From assembly GCF_018736105.1 (NCBI RefSeq), contig NZ_CP076135.1, positions 248,001-312,000 on the forward strand: a stretch of DNA of 64,000 nucleotides, read 5' to 3'. Positions 19,835 through 29,239 of this stretch are shown one piece after another (the first letter of the stretch is position 1; each line of letters opens with the position of its first letter). The notes beneath the pieces were generated by a model. That model saw only the letters and a program-made list of their open reading frames with translations. It made no database searches and was not told where the DNA came from. A program made the translations under genes and the position numbers. This DNA is from Bradyrhizobium sediminis (GTDB lineage Bacteria > Pseudomonadota > Alphaproteobacteria > Rhizobiales > Xanthobacteraceae).

Positions 19835-21520
19835 TCAGGTACTGCCGCCTGCCGCCGTTGCGACCGGCAACACCTCTTTCGCGGCGCGGTCGGGCGTGTC
19901 TTCCTTCCAGCGCACCGATCCGAACGGCCGCTCCAGCATGCGGCGGACGCGCACCGGATCCGGTCCGAGATGAAAATCCATCGCCTGCTGGTGCAGCGCG
20001 CGTTCGGATTGCGTCGAGCGGCTGCGCTGACGCAGATAATCGAGCCAGGTCGGACAGTGATAGCGCTCGGTCCACAATTCCGGATCGGCGATGTCGCGCG
20101 CGATCGACCAGCCATAGGCGCCGTTGCGCTGGCGGCTGAGTTGGACTTCCTGCATCACATTGTGGAAGGCGCGGGCGTTGTCCTGGGCGACGCGGTATTC
20201 GATCTCGACCACCAAGGGCCCGCTGCGCCCGGTCAGCGAAAGCCGCACCTCGGGGTCGGCGAGAACCTCCGCATCCTCGTTGCGCGCGCCGACCGGCGGC
20301 ATGCGCAGCCACAGGCCGAGCAGCGGCGAGACAAACATCATCGCGGCGGAAACCAGCAGCGCGGTTTCCACGCCGGCCAGGTCGGTCAGATGTCCCCAGC
20401 CCCAGCTCCCGATCGCGATGCCGCCGGCAATCGAGGCCTGGAATGCCGCCAGCGAGCGGCCTGCGACCCAGCGCGGCGCCGAGAGCTGCACGCCGATGTT
20501 GAACAGCGCGACCGCCGCCATCCAAACCGCGCCGGCTACCACCAGCGCGGCCGCCGTCAGCACCGGTTGCCGGCTCAGCGCGACCGCGGCGATGGCGCCC
20601 GCCATCGAAAGCGTACAGGCGCGGATGGCGGCCTCGCCGCTCATCCGCTTGCGCAATTCGCCGATATTGAGCGCGCCGATCACCGCCCCCATGCCGAATG
20701 CACCGAGCATGATGCCGTAGGTTTGCGCGCCGCCATGCAGCAGATCGCGGGCGATCAGCGGCATCAGCGCCATCACCGAGCCGCCGATCACCCCCGTCAC
20801 CAGCGTGCGCGCCAGCACGATGCGGATCGAGGGCGAGTTGGCGATGTAACGTACGCCCGATATGATCGCGCGATTGAGACGCTCGCGGGGAAGCCGCGAC
20901 GGTTCGCTGACGCGACGCCAGAGAAACAGCACGAGGAGAAGCGGAAGATAGAGCACAGCATTGACGGCGAAGGCCGCGACCGCGCCCGCGGCGGCGACGA
21001 TAACGCCGCCGATGGCCGGACCAAAACTTCGCGCGATGTTGTAGCTGATGCCGTTCAGCGCCACCGCGGCAGGCAAATTCTCCGCCGGCACCTGTTCGCT
21101 AACAGACGATTGCCACGCCGGTCCGAACAGCGCCATGCCGCTGCCGACGATGAAACAGAAAAGCAGAAGAACGTTCGGCGTGACCAGACCGAGCCACGCC
21201 ATTGCCGCCAGCGCCGTCGCGCCGACCAATGCGATCGAAAGCGAAACCAGCGCCACGACCCGCCGGTCATACATGTCGGCGATGGCGCCGGCCGGCATCG
21301 AGATCAGCATGATCGGCAGCATCAGGGCGGTCTGCACCAGCGCGACCTTGTCGGCCGACGACGTCATCTGCGTCATCGCCCAGGCGGCGCCGACGCCCTG
21401 GATCAGGAGCCCCAGATTGGAAAGCAGGCTGGCGAGCCAGATTCGCCGGAACACCGCATGCCGCAGCGGGGCCGCCACGCCGTCCCCAGCAAACATCGAG
21501 CGTTTCGGCGGTTCCGTCAT
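19835..21520 (-). CDS. MFS transporter of the enterobactin-exporter-like (MFS_3) family
   Basis: A predicted 12-helix major facilitator protein of about 561 residues. The helix 2-3 loop motif appears as GAIADMYDRRVVALVSL, and RSFGPAIGGVIVAAAGA marks helix 5. The C-terminal 150 residues (after about residue 410) are hydrophilic and include VVEIEYRVAQDNARAFHNVM, a ferredoxin-like segment that accompanies this family. Such proteins usually export siderophores or drugs; the substrate is unknown. The start at 21520 (MTEPPKRSMFAG) is chosen over the open frame to 21631 because the upstream part is not membrane-protein-like. Confidence 0.88.
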   Translation of the reverse strand: MTEPPKRSMFAGDGVAAPLRHAVFRRIWLASLLSNLGLLIQGVGAAWAMTQMTSSADKVALVQTALMLPIMLISMPAGAIADMYDRRVVALVSLSIALVGATALAAMAWLGLVTPNVLLLFCFIVGSGMALFGPAWQSSVSEQVPAENLPAAVALNGISYNIARSFGPAIGGVIVAAAGAVAAFAVNAVLYLPLLLVLFLWRRVSEPSRLPRERLNRAIISGVRYIANSPSIRIVLARTLVTGVIGGSVMALMPLIARDLLHGGAQTYGIMLGAFGMGAVIGALNIGELRKRMSGEAAIRACTLSMAGAIAAVALSRQPVLTAAALVVAGAVWMAAVALFNIGVQLSAPRWVAGRSLAAFQASIAGGIAIGSWGWGHLTDLAGVETALLVSAAMMFVSPLLGLWLRMPPVGARNEDAEVLADPEVRLSLTGRSGPLVVEIEYRVAQDNARAFHNVMQEVQLSRQRNGAYGWSIARDIADPELWTERYHCPTWLDYLRQRSRSTQSERALHQQAMDFHLGPDPVRVRRMLERPFGSVRWKEDTPDRAAKEVLPVATAAGGST

Positions 21521-21673
21521 GGCCCGTTCCACAAGCGCCGGTCGCGGCCGGCCCCCTGATTCCCCGCGATTTGCAGTGATGCCTGCGAAAGTCCTTCGCT
21601 GTCCAGTGGTCAAGCCGCTATCAGCGGTCACACAGGATGGCTAAAGTACCAGAAAATCGGGGGAGGAGACAAA

Positions 21674-23047
21674 ATGGGCATATCGCGGCGGACACTACTG
21701 AGAGGGGCCAGCGTGCTGCCCCTGGCAGCCGGCCATTTCGGGCTTTCAGCTTTTGCGCAGGCGGCGCCGGCTGCCCCGGGCGCGACCCAGGTTCCGCCCA
21801 TCCTGTTCGTGCATGGCAATGGCGACCATGCTGCGCTGTGGATCACCACGCTGTGGCGGATGGAATCGAACGGTGTTCCGCGCGACCGGATGCTGGCGAT
21901 CAATTTCACCGATCCGCTGGCGCGAACCGACGACAAGGTCGAGCAACCGAATCGCTCGTCCACGGAAGACCAGCGCCGCGAACTCGGCGAGGCGATAAAG
22001 GAATTGAAACGCCGTACCGGTGCGCCGCGGGTGGCGCTGGTCGGCAATTCACGCGGCGGTAATCCGATTCGCAGTTACGTGAAGAACGGCGGTGGTGCCG
22101 ATGTCAGCCATACCGTGCTGTGCGGCGTTCCCAATCACGGCGTCTATGACTGGGAGCAGAACCTCGGCAACGAGTTCAACGGCCGCGGTCCGTTCCTGCG
22201 CGGGTTGAACGACGGCGACAGCGAAGTGACGCCGGGCACCGCGTTCCTGACGCTGCGCAGCGACGGCATCGACAAATATGCGCAAGCCGACGGCCGCTTC
22301 GTCGGCAAGCCGGGCACGCCGACCGGCGTCACCCCGGAGGGCCCGGAGCTGAAAGGCGCCACCAATCTCGTGCTCGGCGCGATCGATCATCGCGAGACGG
22401 CGTTTCATCCGCGCGCGTTCCGCGAGATATTCAAATTCATCGCCGGCCGCGAGCCGGACCGGATCGCAATTGCGCCGGAAGCGGAGGTCAGACTGAGCGG
22501 ACTGGTCACGGGTACGCCGGGCGGCGTGCAAACCAACCGCCCGGTGGCGGGCGCGACGATCGAAGTGCATCGCGTGTCGCCCGATACCGGCGAGCGCCTG
22601 GGTGGCCCGCTTCATTCGTCGCAAACCGGCGCGGACGGGCGCTGGGGGCCGGCCAAGGTCGATCCGTCCTGGAACCTCGAGATCGTGCTCATCTCAGCCG
22701 GTTCGACCACCACGCACTTCTACCGTTCGCCGTTTCCGCGCTCTTCCGACGTCGTGCATCTGCGCGCCGCCCGGCCGCTGGGGCCGGCCGACGCGGGGGT
22801 GGGCGCGGTTGTGCTGATGTCGCGGCCGCGCGGCTATTTCGGCCTGCCGCGCGATGTGGTGTTGTTCGACGGCAAGCAGCCGGCGGATGTGAAGCCGGGC
22901 GTGCCGACTGACTCGGTCGCTACCTTGCGGCTTCCGGCCGCGGAGGCCGGGCGTGCCGTTGCGGCGCAGTTCAACGAGGAGCGGATCGTCGCGCGGGCGT
23001 GGCCGGCAACGGAAAACAGGATTGCGCTCGCCGAGTTCACTTACTAG
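21674..23047 (+). CDS. Tat-exported alpha/beta-hydrolase (esterase/lipase-like)
   Basis: The N-terminus carries a twin-arginine signal (SRRTLLRGASVLPLAAG), so the protein is probably folded before export. The hydrolase core shows ILFVHGNGDHAALW (oxyanion region) and the nucleophile elbow VALVGNSRGGN with Ser126. The histidine is probably in GAIDHRETAFHP. From about residue 265 a beta-rich C-terminal region (carboxypeptidase-regulatory or AFL-lipase-like) follows. It may cleave a lipid or polyester; the substrate is not evident. It is divergent from the MFS exporter and stands 100 bases before the P450 gene. Confidence 0.82.
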   Translation: MGISRRTLLRGASVLPLAAGHFGLSAFAQAAPAAPGATQVPPILFVHGNGDHAALWITTLWRMESNGVPRDRMLAINFTDPLARTDDKVEQPNRSSTEDQRRELGEAIKELKRRTGAPRVALVGNSRGGNPIRSYVKNGGGADVSHTVLCGVPNHGVYDWEQNLGNEFNGRGPFLRGLNDGDSEVTPGTAFLTLRSDGIDKYAQADGRFVGKPGTPTGVTPEGPELKGATNLVLGAIDHRETAFHPRAFREIFKFIAGREPDRIAIAPEAEVRLSGLVTGTPGGVQTNRPVAGATIEVHRVSPDTGERLGGPLHSSQTGADGRWGPAKVDPSWNLEIVLISAGSTTTHFYRSPFPRSSDVVHLRAARPLGPADAGVGAVVLMSRPRGYFGLPRDVVLFDGKQPADVKPGVPTDSVATLRLPAAEAGRAVAAQFNEERIVARAWPATENRIALAEFTY

Positions 23048-23147
23048 CTGTTTGATCTGACCCGATCCGCGCGCCTCATGGCGCCCGGATGGGGGCCTGT
23101 GAGCGACGCCATGCGGGCCGACGGCCCGTCAGAACTGCGAGGCCTAA

Positions 23148-24536
23148 GTGAGCATAGCCGAAGCTTGGGACACGCTCGCTGCGCATCGGCCGCTGCTGCC
23201 GCCGAGCCCGCCGCGCGCGCCCGATACCATGACCGTGTTCGGGCGGATGATGGCGATGCGCGAGAGCGTGATCGGCACCTGGGGGCAGCGCGCCTATGAA
23301 GAGGACATCATCCGCGGCCGCTTCTTCGGGCGCTCCAGCTTCATTCTCAACACGCCGGATTCGATCCGTCATGTACTGGTCGACAATTACGAAAATTACG
23401 TGCGCACGCCGGCCGCGATCCGGGTGCTGCGCCCGGTGCTGGGCGAAGGCCTGCTGATTGCCGAAGGCCGTGCCTGGAAGCATCAGCGCAGAACACTGGC
23501 GCCGGCCTTTACGCCGCGCGCAGTCGCAACGCTGGTTCCGCACATGGTCGCGGCGACGGACGAGACGATTGCGAAGCTCGGCGCAGCCAGCGGCGGGCCG
23601 GTCGATCTGCGCGAGGCGATGCAGCGGATGACGCTCGAGATCGCCGGGCGCACGATGTTTTCGTTCGGGATGGATCGCCACGGCGCGGCGTTGCGTGATT
23701 TCGTGATGGAATATGGCGAGCGGCTGGCGCGGCCGCATTTTCTCGACCTGCTGCTGCCGCTGAACTGGCCGAGTCCGCAGGATTTCTCCCGCGCCCGCTT
23801 CCGCAAGCGATGGACGGGTTTCGTTGCCATGCTGATGGCGGAACGCCGGGCCGCCGGCAAGAAGGAAGGCGCCCCGCCGAGCGACCTGTTCGATCTGATG
23901 AATGCGGCGCGCGACCCCGAAACCGGCGAAGCCTTCACCGACGAGCAGTTGGGGGATCAGGTGGCGACGATGATTCTCGCCGGCCACGAGACCACCGCCA
24001 CCGCCCTTTTCTGGTCGCTGTATCTGTTGGCGCTGGATCCGGACACGCAGGAGCAACTGGCCGCCGAAGTCAAAGGCGCTGATGTCAGCGACGCGTCCGA
24101 TGTCGAGCGGCTGAAATTTACCCGCGCGGTGGTCGACGAGACCATGCGGCTCTATCCGCCGGCGTTCCTGATCGCGCGCGCCGCCGCCGCGCCGGACACC
24201 ATCGCGGGCATGCCGGTGAAGAAGAACGATGTGGTTCTGATCGCACCATGGCTGCTGCACCGGCACGAAAAGCTCTGGCGCGATCCGAACGCCTTCATCC
24301 CGTCCCGTTTCATGCCGCCTGCGCCACCGCCCGATCGTTTCGCCTATCTGCCGTTCGGCGTCGGCGCCCGGGTCTGCATCGGCTCGCATTTTGCGCTGGT
24401 CGAAGCCACCCTGGCGCTGGCCAAGATCATCGCCACGTTCAAGGTCGAGCTTGTCGACCAGGCGCCGGTGATGCCGATCGGCGTGGTGACGACGCAGCCC
24501 GACCGCTCGCCGATGTTCCGCATCACGCGTCGGTGA
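23148..24536 (+). CDS. Cytochrome P450
   Basis: A complete soluble P450 of 462 residues. The C-helix WKHQRR (W110, R114), the I-helix LAGHETTAT (278-284), the K-helix ETMR (331-334) and the heme loop LPFGVGARVCIG with the thiolate ligand Cys410 are all intact, so an active monooxygenase is expected. It starts at a GTG (23148). No ferredoxin or reductase gene is adjacent, so electron donors must be encoded elsewhere. Sequence style resembles bacterial P450s that act on fatty acids or other hydrophobic substrates, but the substrate is not known. Confidence 0.94.
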   Translation: MSIAEAWDTLAAHRPLLPPSPPRAPDTMTVFGRMMAMRESVIGTWGQRAYEEDIIRGRFFGRSSFILNTPDSIRHVLVDNYENYVRTPAAIRVLRPVLGEGLLIAEGRAWKHQRRTLAPAFTPRAVATLVPHMVAATDETIAKLGAASGGPVDLREAMQRMTLEIAGRTMFSFGMDRHGAALRDFVMEYGERLARPHFLDLLLPLNWPSPQDFSRARFRKRWTGFVAMLMAERRAAGKKEGAPPSDLFDLMNAARDPETGEAFTDEQLGDQVATMILAGHETTATALFWSLYLLALDPDTQEQLAAEVKGADVSDASDVERLKFTRAVVDETMRLYPPAFLIARAAAAPDTIAGMPVKKNDVVLIAPWLLHRHEKLWRDPNAFIPSRFMPPAPPPDRFAYLPFGVGARVCIGSHFALVEATLALAKIIATFKVELVDQAPVMPIGVVTTQPDRSPMFRITRR

Positions 24537-24582
24537 CAAGGCATTGCTTGGAGGGGGGCGCAATCTGCCCTAGGCTTGGGTT

Positions 24583-25995
24583 ATGAGCGACATCAAGGCC
24601 CAGTTTTCCCTGCTGAGACAGACAGCCGATCCCGTGGTGATCGATGCGATCCAGCATGTGGTCGAGGAGGGCGAGGACCACGAGCTCAACCGCATCAATG
24701 TGCTGGACTTTTCGAAGCGGCGCGGGCTCGACGAAGAGAAGGTGATTTCGGGCTTTCTGCATGCCGCCCGGCTAGGGCTGTTCGACCTTTCCTGGAATGT
24801 GCTGTGCCCCGGTTGCGGCGGCGTGCTCGGCGCCCATTCGACGCTGAAATCGCTTCGTCCGGACGACTATCACTGCGGTCTCTGCGCCTGCGGTTACGAG
24901 GCCTCGGTCGACGAGCAGGTCGAGGTCGCCTTCACGGTCAGCCCGCGGGTCAGGCACATCGCCGCACATGATCCCAATTCGCTGCCGGTCTGGGAATATT
25001 ACAAACAGGTTTTCTGGAGTTCGGGCGTCGATTTCGACAAGGAATCCGTTGCGGCGCTGGCTGACGAGGTGACGCTGGATACGATTGAACTGCCGGCGGG
25101 CGAGAAGGCGGTGCTGTCGCTGCAATTGCCGAAGGAATTCATCATTATCTTCGAGCCGGTCACCCACTCGGCTCAATTCATCGACGTTCAGGGCGAGCCG
25201 ACCAGGGAACGTCAGCAGTTGTCGCTGGTCTACAACAAGACGCCGACGCCGACCGGGGGAACCAGGACGATGCGTCCGGGACCGCTGCGGCTGTCGCTCG
25301 ACAACCAGGCCGACCTGCGGGTGCTGCCGTCGGTGTTTATCGCGGGAGATGCGATGCATCACCTGATCGGCAAGCGCAAGCCGTTCCTTACCGCCAAGCG
25401 GATGCTCTCGAACCAGACCTTCCGCGACGTCTTCAAGGCCGACAATCTCAGCGTCGATCAGCGCCTCAAGATTACGTCGCTGACCTTCCTCTTCACCGAC
25501 CTCAAGGGTTCGACGGCGCTGTACGAACGGGTCGGCGATCTCGCCGCCTTCGATCTGGTCCGGGCGCATTTCCGTGCGCTGCTGGAGATCATCTCCGCGG
25601 AGAAGGGCGCCGTCGTGAAGACGATCGGCGACGCCGTGATGGCGACGTTCATTCGGCCCGAGCACGCGATCGTCGCCGGCTTGCGGATGCGTGCCGCGAT
25701 GGATGCGCTCAACGCCGCGCGCGGGACCGAGGACCTCGTCGTCAAGATCGGCATCCATGAAGGTCCGTGCCTCGCCGTCATGCTCAACGAGCGACAGGAT
25801 TATTTCGGACAGACCGTCAACATCGCAGCCAGGGTCCAGAACCTGTCGACATCGCAGGAGATCCACATCACGGCGCCGGTGATCGAAGCGCCGGCGGTTG
25901 CCGCGATTCTCGAGAAGGAAGCGATCAGGCCAATCCAGAAGGAAGCCGCGCTGCGCGGCATCGCCGACAAGATGGTGGTCTACGAGATACCCTGA
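24583..25995 (+). CDS. Adenylate/guanylate cyclase with DUF5939-type N-terminal domain
   Basis: The C-terminal third is a class III nucleotide cyclase domain. TFLFTDLKGSTALYERVG contains the first metal aspartate (D306) and KTIGDAVMATF the second (D350); YFGQTVNIAARVQNLS carries the transition-state Asn/Arg region. The N-terminal 300 residues look like a regulatory domain and include a cysteine cluster (C75, C78, C98, C101, C103) that could bind zinc. No membrane segment is seen, so it is a soluble cyclase, probably making cAMP. It lies 47 bases after the P450 gene and upstream of a TerB-like gene. Confidence 0.9.
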   Translation: MSDIKAQFSLLRQTADPVVIDAIQHVVEEGEDHELNRINVLDFSKRRGLDEEKVISGFLHAARLGLFDLSWNVLCPGCGGVLGAHSTLKSLRPDDYHCGLCACGYEASVDEQVEVAFTVSPRVRHIAAHDPNSLPVWEYYKQVFWSSGVDFDKESVAALADEVTLDTIELPAGEKAVLSLQLPKEFIIIFEPVTHSAQFIDVQGEPTRERQQLSLVYNKTPTPTGGTRTMRPGPLRLSLDNQADLRVLPSVFIAGDAMHHLIGKRKPFLTAKRMLSNQTFRDVFKADNLSVDQRLKITSLTFLFTDLKGSTALYERVGDLAAFDLVRAHFRALLEIISAEKGAVVKTIGDAVMATFIRPEHAIVAGLRMRAAMDALNAARGTEDLVVKIGIHEGPCLAVMLNERQDYFGQTVNIAARVQNLSTSQEIHITAPVIEAPAVAAILEKEAIRPIQKEAALRGIADKMVVYEIP

Positions 25996-26122
25996 GATTG
26001 CCTATCGGTAATGCTTCGCCGGAACCGGCATGGATTGCGTCGGTTGATTTTCCGACCCATATACTGGCCTTGGCCGCCGATGCGGCGAAACAGGCTCACG
26101 CGATTTCGGTAGAGAGAGATTG

Positions 26123-26623
26123 ATGCTGGACGGATTACGCCAATTCATTGCCGAGGTCGTTTCCTCCGCCGGGCACGAAGATCGGGTGTTTGACGATACC
26201 GGGTATCGTCTGGCGGCGACGGCGCTATTGATTCACGTCGTTTCGATCGACGGCGAGCCGTCCGAATTGGAAAAGCGCAAGCTGCACAGTCTGATCGAAA
26301 GGCGCTTCGGGCTTGATCCCGGTTCGGCCGATCACCTGATCGCGGCCGCCACCCGTGTCGAGGGCGAGGCGGTCGATCTCTATCATTTCACCAGCGTCAT
26401 CATGCGCTCGGTGGATGAGGAAGGCCGGCTCCGCATCGTCGAGATGATGTGGGAACTGGTTTTTGCCGACGGTCAGGTCAGCGAGTTCGAGGATAACGTC
26501 GTCTGGCGCGCGGCCGACCTCCTGGGAGTGTCCTCGCGCGACCGGATCGAGCTCAAGCACCGTGTCGCCGGCAGGCTACCCACGGCGGAGGGCGGCCAGG
26601 ATATTGCAGACGCGGCATCGTGA
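26123..26623 (+). CDS. TerB-family tellurite resistance-like protein
   Basis: The product is a soluble, acidic, all-helical protein of 166 residues. The signature of the TerB/COG4103 fold is visible: ALLIHVVSIDGEPSELEKRK and ELVFADGQVSEFEDNVVWRA, two helical hairpins with acidic residues that can bind metal. These proteins occur widely outside tellurite operons and their role is not defined. Start ATG at 26123 follows an AGAGAGAG ribosome site; a TTG codon just upstream is less likely. It lies 127 bases after the cyclase and could share its transcript. Confidence 0.85.
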   Translation: MLDGLRQFIAEVVSSAGHEDRVFDDTGYRLAATALLIHVVSIDGEPSELEKRKLHSLIERRFGLDPGSADHLIAAATRVEGEAVDLYHFTSVIMRSVDEEGRLRIVEMMWELVFADGQVSEFEDNVVWRAADLLGVSSRDRIELKHRVAGRLPTAEGGQDIADAAS

Positions 26624-26880
26624 GGCGCAGCCCGGGGGTCATTGGTTGGCGCGGCACTGGACATGGGTTGGGGCGGTACCGGACATGACGAAATTTTAAT
26701 GTGCCGGACAATCGGCCTCGCCGAACGCAATAAACCTTCGAAAGACAGCACTTCAATTCGCAGCACCGTGCGTTTGGGCAACCCGATATGCTTGCAGATG
26801 GCTTGCATCTCACCTCAAGCCTGTGCTCTCGTTTCCTGACTTAGCCGCATTTCCTGCAATTGATCCAAGAGCATTGAATC

Positions 26881-27660
26881 GTGACCGAGCGTGTGACGCT
26901 GATTACCGGTGCCTCGGCGGGCATAGGCACCGAGCTGGCGCGCGTTTTTGCTTCGAACGGCCATCGGGTGGCCCTGGCGGCGCGACGCGCAGATCGTCTG
27001 GCTACGCTGGCGGATGAGATTACCGCCGGCGGCGGTGCTGCGCCGATCGTGATTGCCTGCGATCTCGAACAGCCTGATGCCGGCGACAGGATCGCCGCGG
27101 CCTTGGCGGCCGAGGGCGTGGAGGTCGAATTCGTCGTCAACAATGCGGGCTTCGGTCTGTTCGGCCACGCGATCAAGCTGGATCGTGACGAACAGCTCGG
27201 CATGCTCGCCGTCAATATCCGCGCGCTGACCGACCTGTCGTTGCGGTTCTCCGATGATCTGATCCGGCACCGCGGTGGCATCCTCAATGTCGGTTCCATC
27301 GCCAGCTTTCTGCCGGGGCCTGGAATGGCGGTATATTACGCGTCCAAGGCCTATGTGCTGTCGTTCTCGGAAGCGCTGCGCGGGGAACTCGCGCCGCACG
27401 GCGTGCGGGTAACTGCGCTGTGTCCGGGTCCGGTGCCGTCGGAATTTCAGGCGCGGGCGGGCTTTCTGCCTGGAGTTGATTCGCTGGTCCTGAACGTCTC
27501 CCCGGCCGACGTTGCGTTGGCCGGCTACCGCGGGCTGATGGCCAACAAGCGCGCCGTGCTGCCCGGGGTCGGCATCAAGATCGTGCCATTCCTGCTCCGG
27601 TTTTTCCCGCGCGGGTTTGTGCTGTCCGTGGTCGGACGCTATCAGCTGCGGAAACGCTGA
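26881..27660 (+). CDS. SDR family NAD(P)-dependent oxidoreductase
   Basis: A classical short-chain dehydrogenase of 259 residues. It has the cofactor motif TGASAGIGTELA, an Arg-rich ARRADRL after beta-2 that favours NADPH, NNAG at beta-4, the catalytic Ser in GSIASFL, and YYASKAYVLSF carrying Tyr and Lys. It resembles the DltE/YqjQ group of SDRs with a hydrophobic C-terminus (IVPFLLRFFPRGFVLSVV). It starts at GTG 26881. The substrate is unknown. Confidence 0.92.
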   Translation: MTERVTLITGASAGIGTELARVFASNGHRVALAARRADRLATLADEITAGGGAAPIVIACDLEQPDAGDRIAAALAAEGVEVEFVVNNAGFGLFGHAIKLDRDEQLGMLAVNIRALTDLSLRFSDDLIRHRGGILNVGSIASFLPGPGMAVYYASKAYVLSFSEALRGELAPHGVRVTALCPGPVPSEFQARAGFLPGVDSLVLNVSPADVALAGYRGLMANKRAVLPGVGIKIVPFLLRFFPRGFVLSVVGRYQLRKR

Positions 27661-27700
27661 AAATCGCGCCCCGTCCCGGCCCGGCTTTGGCCCGCGATTT
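27661..27700 (+). terminator. Possible terminator after SDR gene
   Basis: An 8-bp stem (AAATCGCG at 27661-27668, CGCGATTT at 27693-27700) encloses a GC-rich segment that can itself pair (GGCCCGGCTTTGGCC). It begins at the base after the SDR stop codon. The downstream T-run is weak, so efficiency is uncertain. Confidence 0.5.
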
Positions 27701-27783
27701 GCTTATATTTCCCATGAACTCACACGAAATTAACGGCGACTTAGGTATGATTCTGGCTTGATAGCCGAAAGACAGAAAAGTCG

Positions 27784-28593
27784 ATGTTTCAGTCCGGCAA
27801 GATCAACGGTGAAAACGTCCTGCGCTTCCCGGGTCGGGCGGCGGCGGCCCCTCTCGCGCCTGCCGCGGCCGCTTCCCTGCTGCCGGTCCTGATCGTCCTG
27901 CACCAGGAAACCTCGACGCCGGGCCGGGTCGGTAATGCGCTGCGGGCGCTCGGGCACGGGCTGGATATCAGGCGTCCGCGTTTCGGCGATTCGCTTCCGG
28001 AAACCCTGGATGACCATGCCGGCGCGGTCATTTTCGGCGGACCGATGAGCGCGAATGATCCCGATGACTTCGTTCGCCGGGAGATCGACTGGATCGCCGT
28101 GCCGCTGCGGGAGCAGCGGCCGTTTCTGGGAATCTGCCTGGGCGCGCAGATGCTCGCGATGCAGCTCGGCGCGCGGGTCGCGCCGCATCCGCAAGGCCGG
28201 ACGGAGATCGGCTATTATCCGATTCGCCCCACCCCTGCCGGGCTGGCGCTCTGCCGGCACTGGCCGGACCACGTCTACCACTGGCACCGCGAAGGATTTG
28301 AACTTCCGCGCGGCGCCGAATTGCTGGCCGAGGGCGGCGACTTCCCGATCCAGGCGTTCCGGTCGGATAATGCTTTCGGCTTCCAGTTTCATCCCGACGT
28401 GACCTACGCGATGATGCATCGCTGGACCACGCGCGGTCACGAGCGTCTGGAATCGCCGGGCGCGCGGCCGCGCCACCACCACTTCGCCGACCGCGCGATC
28501 CATGACGTGGCCGAGCGCGCCTGGCTGAAGGCGTTTCTCGATGGCTGGCTGGCGCGCATGCCGCTGTCGATGATGTCGGAAGCGGCGGAATAG
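27784..28593 (+). CDS. Class I glutamine amidotransferase-like protein
   Basis: A stand-alone GATase1 domain protein of the GuaA-type group. The nucleophile elbow is FLGICLGAQMLA (Cys118) and the histidine lies in FGFQFHPDVT (His203). The third triad position is Asp205 where glutamate is usual. VIFGGPMSANDPD contributes the oxyanion site. It releases ammonia from glutamine or, as in some stand-alone members, hydrolyses gamma-glutamyl compounds. The first 30 residues are an unusual Ala/Pro-rich extension. No synthase partner is adjacent. Confidence 0.88.
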   Translation: MFQSGKINGENVLRFPGRAAAAPLAPAAAASLLPVLIVLHQETSTPGRVGNALRALGHGLDIRRPRFGDSLPETLDDHAGAVIFGGPMSANDPDDFVRREIDWIAVPLREQRPFLGICLGAQMLAMQLGARVAPHPQGRTEIGYYPIRPTPAGLALCRHWPDHVYHWHREGFELPRGAELLAEGGDFPIQAFRSDNAFGFQFHPDVTYAMMHRWTTRGHERLESPGARPRHHHFADRAIHDVAERAWLKAFLDGWLARMPLSMMSEAAE

Positions 28594-28724
28594 CGCGCAA
28601 AAAACAAAAACAACGCCGCGATATTCCGCGCCGCGGTTCTCGAAGCCTTTCCAAATCTGCAGATGTGCTAGTGTCGGCCTCGTCAGCTCGAGGCAAATAA
28701 TCAGCGAGCGCGGGGGGAGGCGAT

Positions 28725-29234
28725 ATGACCGGCGACGAATTCGCACGGCTGTTGAGCGATTTCACGTTGTCAGCGGAATCCGGCGACGGCGAGCGCTTCG
28801 CAAGACATTTCACCGAGGACGCGATCTATCACGATTATATCTACGGTCCTCACAAGGGCCGCGCCGACATCGCGCATATGATGCGGGATCTGTTTCACCG
28901 CGATGCTGCCGACTATCGCTGGGAGATGTTCGATCCGGTGTTCGACGGCACGATGGGATATGCGTGGTCGCTGTCGAGCTTCACTTCGAAAATCCCGCAG
29001 TTCAAGGGCAAGCCGGTCGTGATCGACGGCATGAGCCGCTTCATCGTGCGCGACGGCCTGATCGCCGAATATCGCGAATCCGTCAACGGCGGCGTGGCGA
29101 TGGCGCAACTCGGGGTCGAGCCGGACCGCATGACAAAGGTATTCAAACGATGGACCGGCTGGCTCGAGGAGCGGCCGGAAACCATCGACTATCTGGCGCG
29201 GCCTGCAGGTTCGCGCGCAAAAAGAGCGACCTGA
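28725..29234 (+). CDS. SnoaL-like/NTF2-fold protein
   Basis: A 169-residue cone-fold protein: DGERFARHFTEDAIYHDYIYGP, then GRADIAHMMRDLF, WEMFDPVFDGTMGYAWSLSSFTSK and RFIVRDGLIAEYRESVNGG, matching the SnoaL/NTF2-like superfamily that includes isomerases, cyclases and many uncharacterised proteins. GGGGGAGG precedes the ATG. The enoyl-CoA hydratase gene begins six bases after its stop, so both probably serve one catabolic route. Confidence 0.82.
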   Translation: MTGDEFARLLSDFTLSAESGDGERFARHFTEDAIYHDYIYGPHKGRADIAHMMRDLFHRDAADYRWEMFDPVFDGTMGYAWSLSSFTSKIPQFKGKPVVIDGMSRFIVRDGLIAEYRESVNGGVAMAQLGVEPDRMTKVFKRWTGWLEERPETIDYLARPAGSRAKRAT

Positions 29235-29239
29235 AAAAC

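Noticed and set aside
19970..21559. A 529-codon plus-strand frame opposite the MFS transporter
   Set aside because: It is Arg/His/Gln-rich and has no recognisable domain; the membrane-protein frame on the other strand is clear.
23076..24563. A 495-codon minus-strand frame opposite the P450 gene
   Set aside because: It is antisense to an intact P450, and the translation shows no protein-family pattern.
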